Below, in pieces: positions 48,842 to 59,857 of a stretch of 64,000 nucleotides of DNA. The DNA comes from Plazaster borealis (taxonomy: Eukaryota; Echinodermata; Asteroidea; Forcipulatida; Labidiasteridae), in NCBI GenBank assembly GCA_021014325.1, contig CM037472.1, positions 22,491,063-22,555,062 of the forward strand, in the 5' to 3' direction. Each line of letters starts with the position of its first letter. Position 1 is the first letter of the stretch. The notes beneath the pieces were generated by a model. It saw only the letters and a list, made by a program, of their open reading frames with translations. It made no database searches and was not told where the DNA came from. The translations under genes and the position numbers were made by a program.

Positions 48842-49208
48842 AGGTATCGTACACGTTTGGTAATGACTCAAAACAAATATTAGCATAAAAACTTACTTGG
48901 TAACAAGCAACAGAGAGCTATTGATAGTATAAAACATTGTACGACTCCCTCTGAAGTAACGTAGTTTTTGAGAAAGAGGTAATTTCTCTCTAAAATAATA
49001 AAAACTTCTTGCAAGAAGTTTTTATTCCTATCTGAAAGCACACAAATTTGTACAACAAGGGTGTATTTTCTTTCATCATTTTCTTGCAACTTCGATGACC
49101 AATTGAGCCCAAATTTTCACAGGCTTGTTATTTTATGCATACTTTTATGTTGGGATACACCAAGTGAGAATACTGGTTTTTGACAATTACCAAACGTTTC
49201 CAGTGCCT
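48842..49208. mobile_element. TTAA MITE, family A
   Basis: AGGTATCGTACACGTTTGGT to CCAAACGTTTCCAGTGCCT between TTAA at 48838-48841 and 49209-49212. Its left end is also present at 48717-48765 because of a local tandem duplication. Confidence 0.88.
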
Positions 49209-49215
49209 TTAAGGC

Positions 49216-49352
49216 CGTATCCGAATTGGCGGCTACAGCTACGGCTACGACTGTTGCTAAGGGTGTTGCTAAGGACGTCCGTCCTATACTTCAACGCATG
49301 ATGACGTGAAATTAAGCCGTAGCCGTAGCTGTAGCCGCCAATTCGGACACTG
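49216..49352. repeat. Foldback hairpin
   Basis: TCCGAATTGGCGGCTACAGC and the inverse GCTGTAGCCGCCAATTCGGA; the inner part carries TACGGCTACG / CGTAGCCGTA. Abuts the TTAA of the family A MITE. A diverged relative is at 7510-7625. Confidence 0.85.
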
Positions 49353-50485
49353 TGAAGGTATTACTTTATATGCACAGCGCATCTTATAAGCTTCAGTCAT
49401 GTCATGATGTAATAAAGCATTACATTCTACTCCATAATACACGTCTACGCATATACAGACACGGCCTTATCTTCACAAAACAAACTGAGTATAGACCATG
49501 TGGGGACCTTTGTTTACAATGAGTGTAACCTTGTACATTCTTGGGCCTTTCTACCAGGCAAGATACTGCACTGGTCACAATGGGAAAGTTTACATTTTAT
49601 AATTTCCACATAAATCCAAGACAAGTAATAGCTGGACAAGTTTTGAGATGTGCCCCCTTTCATCATATCAAAAGTTGATAAAAATTAGAAAGTGCAATTT
49701 CCATAAAATATAAGTTTTAATTTTTTCCTCCATTGGGCTGTGTACAAAACGCGTGCCTTCGGGAAGTCCAAGCTTGGTGGCTCAGTCTTTTGTAAACATT
49801 GTGATGTCACAGGTCACATCGTCTATAGGCAACCATCAAACATGTAGTGCGAGTGTTACATTTTTATGTGCAGTCAGTCACTGGATGGTTTTTTGTTTGT
49901 GTTACGGCCTAATTAGAAGTGCATATTATCATTGTGCGTGCATTGAGGGTATAGACAAGACAAATGGTCACCGCTTCAACTTTCCATGTCTCTCATGGCT
50001 GATGGGCAAAGTGTCACTGCGAATGACACTAAAACAATAGGTGTGCAGCTTACCATCATAATTTCGGACAATAAATCTGTGCAGTTAAGAAAATGCTGAA
50101 GAGAGTTCTTTCAATGAAGTGTGAACGTGGGAACATTCCTTATCAATGCTACCCTGAGAACAGTTCAGACTTTTGTTTGTTCGATACCTCACTTTAACTG
50201 GAAACAAAGCGCAGCATGAAACTTCCGTTTTGTTGAGGGACTGTGTGGACTTTTGGTTATGATACTATATACAGCGTATCAATGAGAGTCAATGTATCAT
50301 TCTCCAGTGTAAACGAATATGACTAGGAATGTAACGCACCTGTCTCAGTATACAAGAACCTGTTTTGGTTCGACGGCCAGTGTAAAGTTAAACAACACTA
50401 GCTGGTATCAAACCATTAAATAAACAGTCACATGATCAGACTGGGCGTTATTGATGTTATAAGTGGATAGCCGAAGCTATTAAAG

Positions 50486-53260
50486 ATGGCGGTTTTTACT
50501 GATATCTTTGTTGCAACAATGCTGTATGTGTTGTCGGTCGTTCCTCCAGCATCATGCACGTCGGTGTCTCCATCGGTACCGTCTAGGCTCGTTAACCAAA
50601 CTCCTCCATGTAAACTGTACAACGTAACAATGTTTGACTGCAGTGCTCGTAATTTGTCTGCAACGCCAACCGATGTCCCTACAACACTGACCCATCTCGA
50701 CATCTCCATCAATAGGATATCTAACATTTCTGGTCTCAACTTCTTGGCAGGCCTGAAAACTTTAAACTGTTCAATCAACATTATTCAAGCAGTTGTCGGC
50801 AGCGCCTTTCAAGGCTTGGTCTCCCTGCAGATACTTGATTTGTCGCAAAACAGTATCAACTTTCTTGCCAACGATGCCTTCGTTGGGCTTCAGAACTTGG
50901 TGCGACTTGATCTGTCTTCCAATAACATTTTAACCATACCCACAGCGACATTCAAGGGTTTGGGTGAAATCCTCGAACTCTCCCTGCGGCTGAATGATCT
51001 AACAGAAATACCTTCAGACGCACTTGCCCATCTGAGAAAGATCGAGACTTTGGATTTGTCGTTCAATCTAGTCCAAAAATTCGAACTTGGGTTTGGATTC
51101 CAATCTTTGAGAAATCTCAAGCGACTTTTACTTTTTGGAATGAACATTGAATTTCTTGCGAACTCAACTCTATCTGCACTAAGCTCGCTGCCTCTTGAGT
51201 ACATTGACTTTTCGTACAACGATGTCGTTTATATAGATACCGGTGCTTTCTACCCAGTGCAAAAAATTAAAGGACTGAGCTTACGGGAAACTTCTTATCA
51301 GACTATTGATGTTTTGCCTTCTGGACTATTTGAATTGGATCTATCTGGAGTAGACAGTGTAGTTACCAACGGAGTTTTAACTGTACAGACTGCTGAAAGT
51401 CTATCGGGGCATCTACCAATAGTAACATCAATCTCTTTCGCAGAGAACCAAATAAAACAGATTGAAGACTCCGCACTTGGTCATTTGGCAACTCTTGAAA
51501 GACTTGACCTCAGTCTAAACCAGTTGAAAGCCTCCGGAATAAATAACAAGACATTTGCAGGTCTGCACAGATTGGAAGAACTTCACCTATCTGATAACTT
51601 CTTAAACGAAGTTCCGAGAGATGCACTAGCACCATTCAACGTTACTGGTTCCTTACGACGGCTTAATTTGGCCGGTAACAATTTGATCAATTACTTAGAT
51701 GCAGATGATTTTGCATCAGTTCCCTTATTGACAAGTCTGAATCTCGAAAGAAATGGCATATACCACTTAGATAACTGCTTGGACAATCTTCAGAAGCTTA
51801 AGTTTCTCTACCTGGCAAACAACCAGTTTTATAGACTACCTCCAGAGGGCTGGGTAGCTCCTCTAAGGAGTCTTCTACTCCTGGATATGTCTCATAATCC
51901 AGGAGGAGAGTACCTCACTAACACCCTCATTACTTTGGCGCCTGCACTTGAGGAACTGTATGTGAGTAATATTCGTGATGATTTCGAACTCTCGATTCTA
52001 CTCAACTGCACTTCACTCATCACATTAGATGTGTCCCATAATGGACTCGTCGACGATGATTTCTACACAAGAGGCTTGTATGGGTGGGGTGCGTTGAATC
52101 TGCCTAAACTTCAGACTTTAAATTTGGCGGGAAACGCGATGCAATCTCTGCGTGTGAATGTTTTTCAACAGACTCCTCGGCTTCGATGGATAAACTGCAG
52201 TAGTAATGCCATCGAGATTGTCGACGGCATGACTTTTGAAAACACGAGGGACATTGAGTACATAGACCTCAGCGGGAATCAGCTCGCAAACCTCTCCGCT
52301 CTAAATCCATCCGATCTTTCTAACTTACAATCGGCGATATTCTCCGGAAACAAAATATCATTCGTTGACGTTGAGTTACTTAAGGAAAGCAGGCTCCCAT
52401 CTCTTAGTGTGCTTGACTTGAGTCACAATCCATTCTCGTGTACATGCGATGTGCAGGATTTTAATCAGTGGCTCCTTGAAGACGTCCGACTGTTCTTGCC
52501 GTCTCCATTGGAGTACAGATGCAATTCTCCCAGCAACCTGCAAGGGTACTTCATCACACAGCTAGTTTTTGATCAGTGCGTATCGCATCTCGCTCTGTAC
52601 CTCGGCGTGAGCTCGGCAGCAGTGCTCGTCTGTATAATCGTTGTAACCATCTTCTGCGTTCGATATCATTGGCACTTGCGCTATAAATGGTTCTTACTGT
52701 TTCCGAGACGCCGTCTCATCAATAGAGAAGGTCACGAGAACGAAATTGAAGATGGTACAGTCAATAATAACCCTCCCAAGTTCGATGCGTTTGTGTCGTA
52801 TAATGACCACGATCAAGAGTGGGTGGTGAGACAATTGATTCCACGTCTTGAGGAGGATCCCAACGAGGGTGAGCGGTTTCGGCTGTGTGTGAGTGAGCGG
52901 GACCTTACTGCTGGAGGCTCCAGGACGGATGCCATCGTGGCTGCGATTCACGACAGTCGCAAGACTATTCTTGTCCTCTCGGACCACTTTATGGAGAGCG
53001 AGTGGTGCTACTACGAGATGCAGATGGCCCATCAACGACTCTTCAACGAGGGACAGGATGTACTTATTCTCATCCTTCTCAAAGATGTTTCAGACAGCAA
53101 GATGACGTTGCTGCTGCGGCAAACCCTATGCAGGAAGACCTACTTCAAGTGGCCACATGACAATCTCGGCCAACAGTTATTCTGGGACCGGCTTAAAGCA
53201 GAATTGAAAATGCGATCGGCCGTCGATCGTCGTTTGGATACCCAAAGTTTATCTGCTTAA
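50486..53260 (+). CDS. Toll-like receptor, intronless, single cysteine cluster
   Basis: A pattern-recognition receptor of innate immunity: an extracellular or endosomal leucine-rich-repeat ectodomain and a cytoplasmic TIR domain. The 924 residues show an N-terminal hydrophobic signal (about 1-24), an LRRNT with C42 and C52, about 20 LRRs (for example LQILDLSQNSINFLANDAF), one LRRCT (C652, C654, C679, C698) just before the membrane, a transmembrane helix at 702-725, and a TIR domain from F766 (FDAFVSYND, box 1) to about 906. The BB-loop reads RDLTAGG with Ala809 where most TLRs have Pro. Box 3 is FKWP. A single LRRCT next to the membrane is the vertebrate-like (scc) form. The start context AAAGATGG is good. 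An intronless gene of this form is typical of echinoderm TLR expansions. Confidence 0.95.
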   Translation: MAVFTDIFVATMLYVLSVVPPASCTSVSPSVPSRLVNQTPPCKLYNVTMFDCSARNLSATPTDVPTTLTHLDISINRISNISGLNFLAGLKTLNCSINIIQAVVGSAFQGLVSLQILDLSQNSINFLANDAFVGLQNLVRLDLSSNNILTIPTATFKGLGEILELSLRLNDLTEIPSDALAHLRKIETLDLSFNLVQKFELGFGFQSLRNLKRLLLFGMNIEFLANSTLSALSSLPLEYIDFSYNDVVYIDTGAFYPVQKIKGLSLRETSYQTIDVLPSGLFELDLSGVDSVVTNGVLTVQTAESLSGHLPIVTSISFAENQIKQIEDSALGHLATLERLDLSLNQLKASGINNKTFAGLHRLEELHLSDNFLNEVPRDALAPFNVTGSLRRLNLAGNNLINYLDADDFASVPLLTSLNLERNGIYHLDNCLDNLQKLKFLYLANNQFYRLPPEGWVAPLRSLLLLDMSHNPGGEYLTNTLITLAPALEELYVSNIRDDFELSILLNCTSLITLDVSHNGLVDDDFYTRGLYGWGALNLPKLQTLNLAGNAMQSLRVNVFQQTPRLRWINCSSNAIEIVDGMTFENTRDIEYIDLSGNQLANLSALNPSDLSNLQSAIFSGNKISFVDVELLKESRLPSLSVLDLSHNPFSCTCDVQDFNQWLLEDVRLFLPSPLEYRCNSPSNLQGYFITQLVFDQCVSHLALYLGVSSAAVLVCIIVVTIFCVRYHWHLRYKWFLLFPRRRLINREGHENEIEDGTVNNNPPKFDAFVSYNDHDQEWVVRQLIPRLEEDPNEGERFRLCVSERDLTAGGSRTDAIVAAIHDSRKTILVLSDHFMESEWCYYEMQMAHQRLFNEGQDVLILILLKDVSDSKMTLLLRQTLCRKTYFKWPHDNLGQQLFWDRLKAELKMRSAVDRRLDTQSLSA

Positions 53261-53739
53261 CTCATATAGTTTCTAATAATGTACTCCAGTGAATATGCTA
53301 AAAATGCTGAGAAAGCTACATTTAAAAAAAATATTTTACTTGGTGTTGTCATGTGGGAGTTTATATAGTTGTAATGATAAGACCCATTAGCCGCCCCATC
53401 CTGCCGTGGTTTGCAACCTTACCCCGTGAAATCCTTCTAAATTATCCTCTTTACCAAAATGAAGGACTTAGATGGACTAAGGGTTGTAGGCCCTCATAAC
53501 AATTGCTTATCACAGGGTCAGGCATTCCGATCTAATCTTAGTCCAAACAATTAGGTCTGGGATGACTTGGGAGAGGGTGATATTGGAGGATTGAGGTCGT
53601 ATATTTAGGCAAAAAGGCCAAAGAGTAAGGGTTAAACATGTTCAATCCAAGCAGTGTGTTTGCTCTGGGGCAGCAAAGGTCACATTAGTTTTCTCTTTTT
53701 GACAAACCGTCTAAACAATGACAGCACAATGAATGAAAT

Positions 53740-53745
53740 AATAAA
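53740..53745 (+). terminator. Toll-like receptor polyadenylation signal
   Basis: AATAAA 480 bases after the stop codon, just before the family A MITE that starts near 53755. Confidence 0.55.
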
Positions 53746-53754
53746 GTTTCTCTT

Positions 53755-54155
53755 AGGCACTGTACACGTTTGGTAATTACTCAAAACAAAATAGCATAAA
53801 AACTTACTGGGTAACGACCAAGGTAACGACCAACGGAGAGCTGTTGACAATATAAAACATTGTGAGAAAAGACTCCCGAAGTTACGTAGTTTTGGAGAAA
53901 AAAAGGTAATTTTTCACTGGAATGTTTGAATCTGAAAAAGACTTCTGGCCAGAAGAAGTATTTTTCAGGCATCTGGAAGCACACAAATTTGTGCAACAAG
54001 GGTGTTTTTTTCTCAAAGTTCATTATTTTCTTGCAACTTCGATGACCAATTGAGCCCAAATTTTCACAGGTTTGTTGTGTTATGCATAATGTTGGTATAC
54101 ACCAAGTGAGAATACTGATTACTGGTCTTTGACAATTACCAAACAAGCAGTGCCT
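53755..54155. mobile_element. TTAA MITE, family A
   Basis: AGGCACTGTACACGTTTGGT to CCAAACAAGCAGTGCCT, TTAA at 54156-54159. The central palindrome is altered (GACTTCTGGCCAGAAGAAG). It immediately follows the receptor gene. Confidence 0.85.
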
Positions 54156-55198
54156 TTAAGAGGGAAAATGAAGTGTTTTTTATTGGTCTATGAATAACCA
54201 TCCAGTATCGCTATTCTCTATTTCAGGATACCGGATCATAGGCACTTTTTATTACTTTGTAAATAAAAATCATCTCATAAGTACACAATGATATCCGGTT
54301 CGGCCTACTTGATAAAATGTAACAACTTTATAAATATGTGACAATATTGTTATTTCTCTTTGGAATGCGAAACATTTTTAAAGACCGCAAGGAAACATTT
54401 TCCCGTACCATGTGTTTCACAAACACTTCGATTGAACTAATCAATGGGTTCCGCAAACAATTTTTAAAAATGGAGACTTTGTACTTCCGTTGTTGTTCTG
54501 TATTTATGTTTTCTGTTATTTTTGGTCACAAACGTAAAAGAAAACCGCTTTCCATATTGCATCTATCACAATAAATGGCATGTAAAATTTAGTTAAGGCA
54601 CACAGGTGGTGTTTTTAACCATTTAAATTGTTCTATCATCATTTGTAAAAATTAAATAAAAACATTTAAAGAAGCTGGGTCCGATTTTCGGCCGATTATC
54701 CGAAAATTTGACTTAAACTTTAAATTGCTTTAAAAAAATATATATTTGGGCAATTTTTTTATTTCAGGTTACACGAACAACTCCATAAGCAATATACAAA
54801 TATGTTAGCATGTTACGCTACATGTATTTGTGCATTGCTGTGGCATAATGCGAAAGTTTTCATATGTTTTCAGAAAATAAAAGATTTCAAAAAATTACGA
54901 TGGTTCGAAGCTAGCGAAAGGTGTCTTATAGTTTGCCGTAGATTTGCTGTGAGAATTTCTCCACACACAATGTGGGTCTGCCGGCAACATCTTGAAAAAT
55001 ATGTCATCCGGTCGCCTTTGCAAATTTTGCACAAAGGATAAGGCACAAAACAAAGAATTCTCATAATCGTTAAAGACTTTAAGATTTCTCTTCAGTCGGT
55101 AAAAGGGTTGTTATTTTATGAGAAGTATGGGCCTAAAAGAATTCTTACTTTTCATATTCGTTTTCATATTGTTATCCATAAGTTTCTTCCTGCTAAAA

Positions 55199-55306
55199 GG
55201 TGCGTTTTCGCGGTCGTAACCAATAACTGTTTCGGTTGAATTGGCCATTGGTTAATCACTGGCCAAGGACCAAAACAGTCATTGGTTACAGCCGCGAAAA
55301 CGCACC
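55199..55306. repeat. Foldback hairpin
   Basis: GGTGCGTTTTCGCGG(T/C) and the inverse CCGCGAAAACGCACC, continuing inward with GTAACCAATAACTGTTT / the inverse of GTCATTGGTTAC. About 108 bp. Confidence 0.85.
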
Positions 55307-55574
55307 ACAGGGTACCTGGAGATGAAATCACCTGATTACAAGAATAAACTTTACTCTCCTAACCCTTTAGTTTAATCAAAGTGCTTGTATTAGCAATGAA
55401 AGAGTTTTGAATTTCCCTTATCAATATCTGTTACATTATTCCGGGTTGTTGTCCAGCTAGGGCACTGTGATAATCCATGGAATACTGACTAAACCTGTGA
55501 AAGTAAACATGTTTATTCTGACCAAACATGAAAGTGCAACCAAAACAACACACATGATAAGAATACAAAGAGTT

Positions 55575-56000
55575 GAATCTTTATTTGCCACGCTCTTCTT
55601 CAGTTTGGAGTAAGTTAGTTAATGTATTTGTAGGAAACTAGTTGGCATATTATAATGGCAATATTGCTCATAAAGTTTTATCGAAATAGAGTTGCATGAG
55701 TCTTCCATCTATTTTATTATTTTGTTTGGGTAGAGCTCTTAAGGCCTGACAACAAGCCTCAAAACTCACATTCGTTTTACTTTATTTGCTACACGTTATA
55801 TACGCTCTTCTCCAGTTTGGAGCACTAGTAAATGCAGTTGTAGTAAATGCAGTTGTAGGAAACTAGTTGGCATATTATAATGGAAATGCTCATAACGTCT
55901 TATCAAAATAGACTTGCATGAGTCTTCCATTAATTTCATTAATTTATTTGTTGGTACAACTTATTACTGACAACATTAAGCCCCCAAAACTCGCATTCTC
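55575..56000. repeat. 226-bp tandem duplication
   Basis: GAAACTAGTTGGCATATTAT occurs at 55633 and 55859. The flanking TTTGGAG, TTGCATGAGTCTTCCAT and (T)GACAAC blocks are repeated in the same order. Confidence 0.75.
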
Positions 56001-56631
56001 TGTACAGTACGCTTGTGTACATTGGGAAATGTTTCAATATACATATTGGATAGTCTGACACTGTTTTATTTCAAATATCATGTTATAAGCCACAAGGGAA
56101 ACTGACTGGTTATAATTTCCCCAGTCAGTTTCCTTTGTGGTTTGTAACCATTGTTATAGACATTTTTGTCTAAATCTTATCTTTTGCAATGAATAGTACA
56201 TTTTGTATTTCATATGTTTGTATTTTGTAGTTTTGTTAGTGGAGTAAAATAAATAATAGCCTTCGAGAAAGACTCTGCTAGGGTCGAAACGTCAGGCTAT
56301 TAACTACTTTTTTGCAAGATAAATAATAATGATGATAATAATAATAAAATACTGACAATTAAATTACTAACATGATTTCTTACATGTACACTGTACCTTT
56401 GCATGAACGAACTACAAGTAAATTTCTAATAGAACTAAAGAGCGTACAAAACCAATTGACACGGCCAAACAAGCATTTTTGGCCATTGAGAAAATGGCAC
56501 TGACCCCTCATATAACACAGGTCACACATCAGTCCACACAACCAACATTTAGTAAGTGGACATGTAATTTATCCAAAGGGATTCGTGCCCATAGAGGGCC
56601 AGCCTGGTTAAAATAAACATTTTCGCAAATA

Positions 56632-56758
56632 CTCAGTACGCGCTCATTTGCCGTGGAATGAGGTGCATGCTGGTCTAGTTAGCGACACATTTGATCGCTA
56701 ACTAGACAAGCATGCACCTCATTCCACGGCTAACGCACGCGCACGGAGTATTTGCGAA
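56632..56758. repeat. Foldback hairpin
   Basis: TTCGCAAATACTCAGTACGC at the left and its near-inverse ending GAGTATTTGCGAA. The inner arms GCCGTGGAATGAGGTGCATG / CATGCACCTCATTCCACGGC match exactly. Confidence 0.9.
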
Positions 56759-57103
56759 GTAGTCTATGTATGTAATAATGGGTGCTCCCTTTAGGTCTTT
56801 TTTCTAACTCTATGGTTAGTGCCAGCCTTTGGAAAATGCTCACAAATCAACTTAGTTTGAAGATTACTTGACGAGGTTTCAGTTTTTTGCTTCTCAGAAT
56901 GTGCATTTAAATTTAGTTACAGACTGGTCGACTCTCAAAAAGTTTATCAACCAATGTAAAATGGAGGAATAACAATAACAAAGAGCTGTTCACAGAAATA
57001 TCGCTATACAATTGTCCACCTCAAAATAACACAACACTAGTTACAAGCAGTTAACATCACATGGCAAAGTAGGTGGTTTTGTAAAGCAGGTTGGTGATAG
57101 GAT

Positions 57104-57372
57104 TGTGCCTTTAATGATACAACCATAGATTTTGGCACACAGAGAATGTCATGAGAAAGATATTTGACTATAGGGCCATCGCAGACTTGTCCTTTGAACA
57201 AAAATACAGGTAGAATAACCAGCAAAGACAGCCATTTTGAAAATTGTGAAATTTGCTTGTTACTCTACCTAAATTTGTGAAAGTACAAATCTGAGATGGC
57301 CCTATAGCTATAAATCTTTCTCATGACATACTTTGACTGTGTGACAAATTCCATCCATGTCATCAAAGGCAT
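57104..57372. repeat. Foldback hairpin, about 88-bp arms
   Basis: GTGCCTTTAATGATACAACC ... ATGTCATGAGAAAGATAT ... CTATAGGGCCATC on the left is mirrored on the right, ending CATCAAAGGCATA. The loop is about 90 bases. Confidence 0.85.
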
Positions 57373-57980
57373 AATTCCCCTAAATATTTCCCCTTTCTGC
57401 CCCACTAGTTTGTCCTGCTGAGTGCACCAAATTTGTGTGGATTGAGGATTGATTAATTTAATTTCCTTATTATAACATGAACGACATTAAAAAAGGCTGA
57501 CATAAATTTCGGAAAAGTTTTTGAAACTAGACAGACTTTAAGGGCCTTTTCGGAAAACTAGGCTTAGGCTCTGAATCTGGCTTGGGCTCTGTCATCAATT
57601 TTGGAACAGTGTGTTTTTTGCATGGTCATCAACATCGAAGGGAGCCTGGAGCCGAAGCCGGATCCAGGGCCTGAGCCATAGCCAAAGCACAGGTTTGGCA
57701 ATAGCCAAACTTATTGTATGTTCAGTGCGACACTTTCAGTCAACAATCAGTATTTCAGAAAACTACAAAAATAAGTATAAACTTCTATGATTAATTTGGA
57801 GAAACAGAAAATATTTTAAAATTGAAGTGAGTTTGCAACTTCATAACAAAAAGAGACTATGAAAAGAGACTAATACCAAAAAAGTAAAATAGAAACTGCA
57901 AGTAAAATTTCAGACGCACCTCTTGTTTGGAAGATTTTGAAAAGTTATTTATCAGGCTACAGTATGTAAATACACCAAAA

Positions 57981-58560
57981 GGGCCCAATTTCATAGAGCT
58001 GTTTAAAGGCATCGTTCACGTTTGGAAATTGTCAAAGACCAGTGTTCTCACTTGGTGTATCCCAACATATGCATAAAATAACAAGCCTGTGAAAATTTGG
58101 GCTCAATTGGTCATCGAAGTTGCAAGAAATTGATGAAAGAAAAAACACCCTTGTTGTACAAATTTGTGTGCTTTCAGATACAATAATAAAAACTTCTTGC
58201 AAGAAGTTTTTATTAGTTTAGTGAGAAATTACCTCTTTCTCAAAAACTACGTTACTTCAGAGGGAGTCGTTTCTCACAATGTTTTATACTATCAACAGCT
58301 CTCTGTTGCTCGTTACCAAGTCAGTTTTTATGCTAATATATATTTTGAGTAATTACCAAACGTGTACGATGCCTTTAAGCACAAACATTAGCAAAGCACA
58401 AAAACAATCGTGCGTCCCAGGGATAGGTTACCAGACTAAAAACCATGTCCTGTACCGTTTGTAACTTGTTTCCATACTTATTTTTGCTCAGCAGAAAATG
58501 CTTAATTGCTATTGTTTGCTTAAGAACCAGATTGCCCCTATGCCACTGGTAACCCTTAAA
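57981..58560. mobile_element. Hairpin C element split by a family A MITE
   Basis: The C left end GGGCCCAATTTCATAGAGCT at 57981 runs into TTAA and a family A element (58007-58374). It resumes at 58379 with GCACAAACATTAGCAAAGCA and fades near 58560. The joined flanks read GAGCTGTTTAAGCACAAA, matching the intact family sequence. Confidence 0.8.
58007..58374. mobile_element. TTAA MITE, family A, reverse orientation
   Basis: A 368-bp element with TTAA at 58003-58006 and 58375-58378. Ends AGGCATCGTTCACGTTTGGA / ACCAAACGTGTACGATGCCT. It is inverted relative to the other A copies and retains the AACTTCTTGCAAGAAGTT palindrome. Confidence 0.9.
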
Positions 58561-58573
58561 ATGGTACTTTTTT

Positions 58574-59189
58574 CAGTGTTGTAGTACTCGTACTCGGTTC
58601 TAGTAGTCAAGTGCTACTCAAGTACTGTTTTGATGGTACTTGTACTTTTACAATATTTGTACTCAAAGTCCATACTTGATACTTGACTGAAAAATAATCT
58701 GTACACAAAGTCATGTACTTAATACTCGACTGAAAATGTACTTGGACTGTGGTTTGAAGCACTCGTGGTCAAAAGACCACTTTCCTTTCCACTTTCCTAT
58801 ATATGCGTTAATGCAAAATAAAATGTAAAGAGCAAAATGTAAAATATAAAAAGTATAATTGAAGTTGTCTATGATGTATTCATGTTTAAAAGATAGTTTA
58901 TCATAACAAGCGCACACTGTTGTCTAGAAATTAGTCAACAAAATAATGTATGTTTTTATACCTCATTTTGGGTTTTTTAAATATAAAGTACTCGTACTCA
59001 TACAAGGAGATCCAAGCACTTAGTACTCAGCTGCTGGACTTGGAACTCGGATATCATAATACTCAGTACTTGAATACTTGTAGTACTCAATGGCCCAAGT
59101 ACTCGTACTCAAGTACAACTCGATCACCCTAGTACTCTGCACTCGGCAGTACTTGGTACTCAACTGAAAAGTACTTGACTACAACACTG
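58574..59189. mobile_element. hAT-like non-autonomous element
   Basis: The ends CAGTGTTGTAGTACTCG and AGTACTTGACTACAACACTG are inverted copies with the CAGTG tip common in hAT elements. The flanking CTTTTTT is on both sides (7-8 bp target duplication). Both arms are filled with GTACT/AGTAC-rich subrepeats. No transposase is seen. Confidence 0.8.
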
Positions 59190-59392
59190 CTTTTTTGTAT
59201 ATAAAAGCAATACACCGAGCTAACACATTTTGTCTGTTTCATAAAACTCTGTTATTCAGAGAACATTACACCCTAAAGGGAAGACACAATAATGGTCGCT
59301 AATGAAAAAAATTGAACAACCCGTGATATAAAAGTTTTTGCATCATTTCTTTGTTCATTAGAAATCAGTTAACAGCAAATACATGGTTTCTT

Positions 59393-59672
59393 GTAATAAT
59401 AATAATAATAATACAAATAATATGCGGTTCTTTTATGGCAAATGACCAAGTAGATAGACCAAGAAGCCTCACAACATTATTATCCCTGTTCATCAGGCAT
59501 ACTTAGACAATTCCTCAACCTTTCTCAACTCCCTGGGGAGCATACAACCCCAGTCTGCTTAAGTTATATCGCTTAGAGTTAATCCAATACAATACTGTCT
59601 CAGTCCTCTTAGGTTCCCATTTATACACCTGGGTTAAGAGAAGCAATTATGGTTAAGTGCAATTTGTGTGAG
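59393..59672 (-). mobile_element. SINE, reverse orientation, head-truncated
   Basis: An (AAT)n start at 59393, then the reverse complement of the SINE body at 28391-28688 (CCCTGTTCATCAGGCATACT, CTCCCTGGGGAGCATACAAC, CACCTGGGTTAAGAGAAGCA). The tRNA head is missing. Confidence 0.8.
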
Positions 59673-59857
59673 CGCTGTACTGTTGTCAGTTTGCAGACTG
59701 CGTAAATTTTACTTCAATCTTCCGTTTAAAATTGTTCCGCCTTTCTCAGTTCACTCGCCAGGAGAAATATCGCTTGGCCCCTACATTTGCTCCCATTTTT
59801 CATTTATGTATGTTTGTTTTTTTTCCGGGAGATAGTTGGGATGGGGGATGTTGTTAA

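Larger units (their letters stand above)
47077..50485. other. Intergenic, NSL1 to Toll-like receptor
   Basis: No gene supported. A LINE-like 3' end in reverse at about 47690-47960 (TTCAACAACATTTATTTCC onward), a hairpin at 48343-48475, a 125-bp tandem duplication at 48641-48890, a family A MITE, a hairpin at 49216-49352, and AT-rich DNA to 50485. The last 400 bases should hold the receptor promoter, but I see no decisive motif. Confidence 0.6.
54160..57980. other. Intergenic, receptor to split hairpin
   Basis: No gene supported. It holds three long foldbacks (55199, 56632, 57104; listed), a 226-bp-period duplication at about 55575-56000, a short palindrome at 56081-56150 and an (ATA)n run at 56320-56350. 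The rest is AT-rich and unassigned. Confidence 0.6.

Noticed and set aside
49753..50040. 95-codon frame upstream of the Toll-like receptor
   Set aside because: Cys/Ser-rich with no family resemblance; it overlaps repeat-like sequence such as TTTGTAAACATTGTGATGTC.
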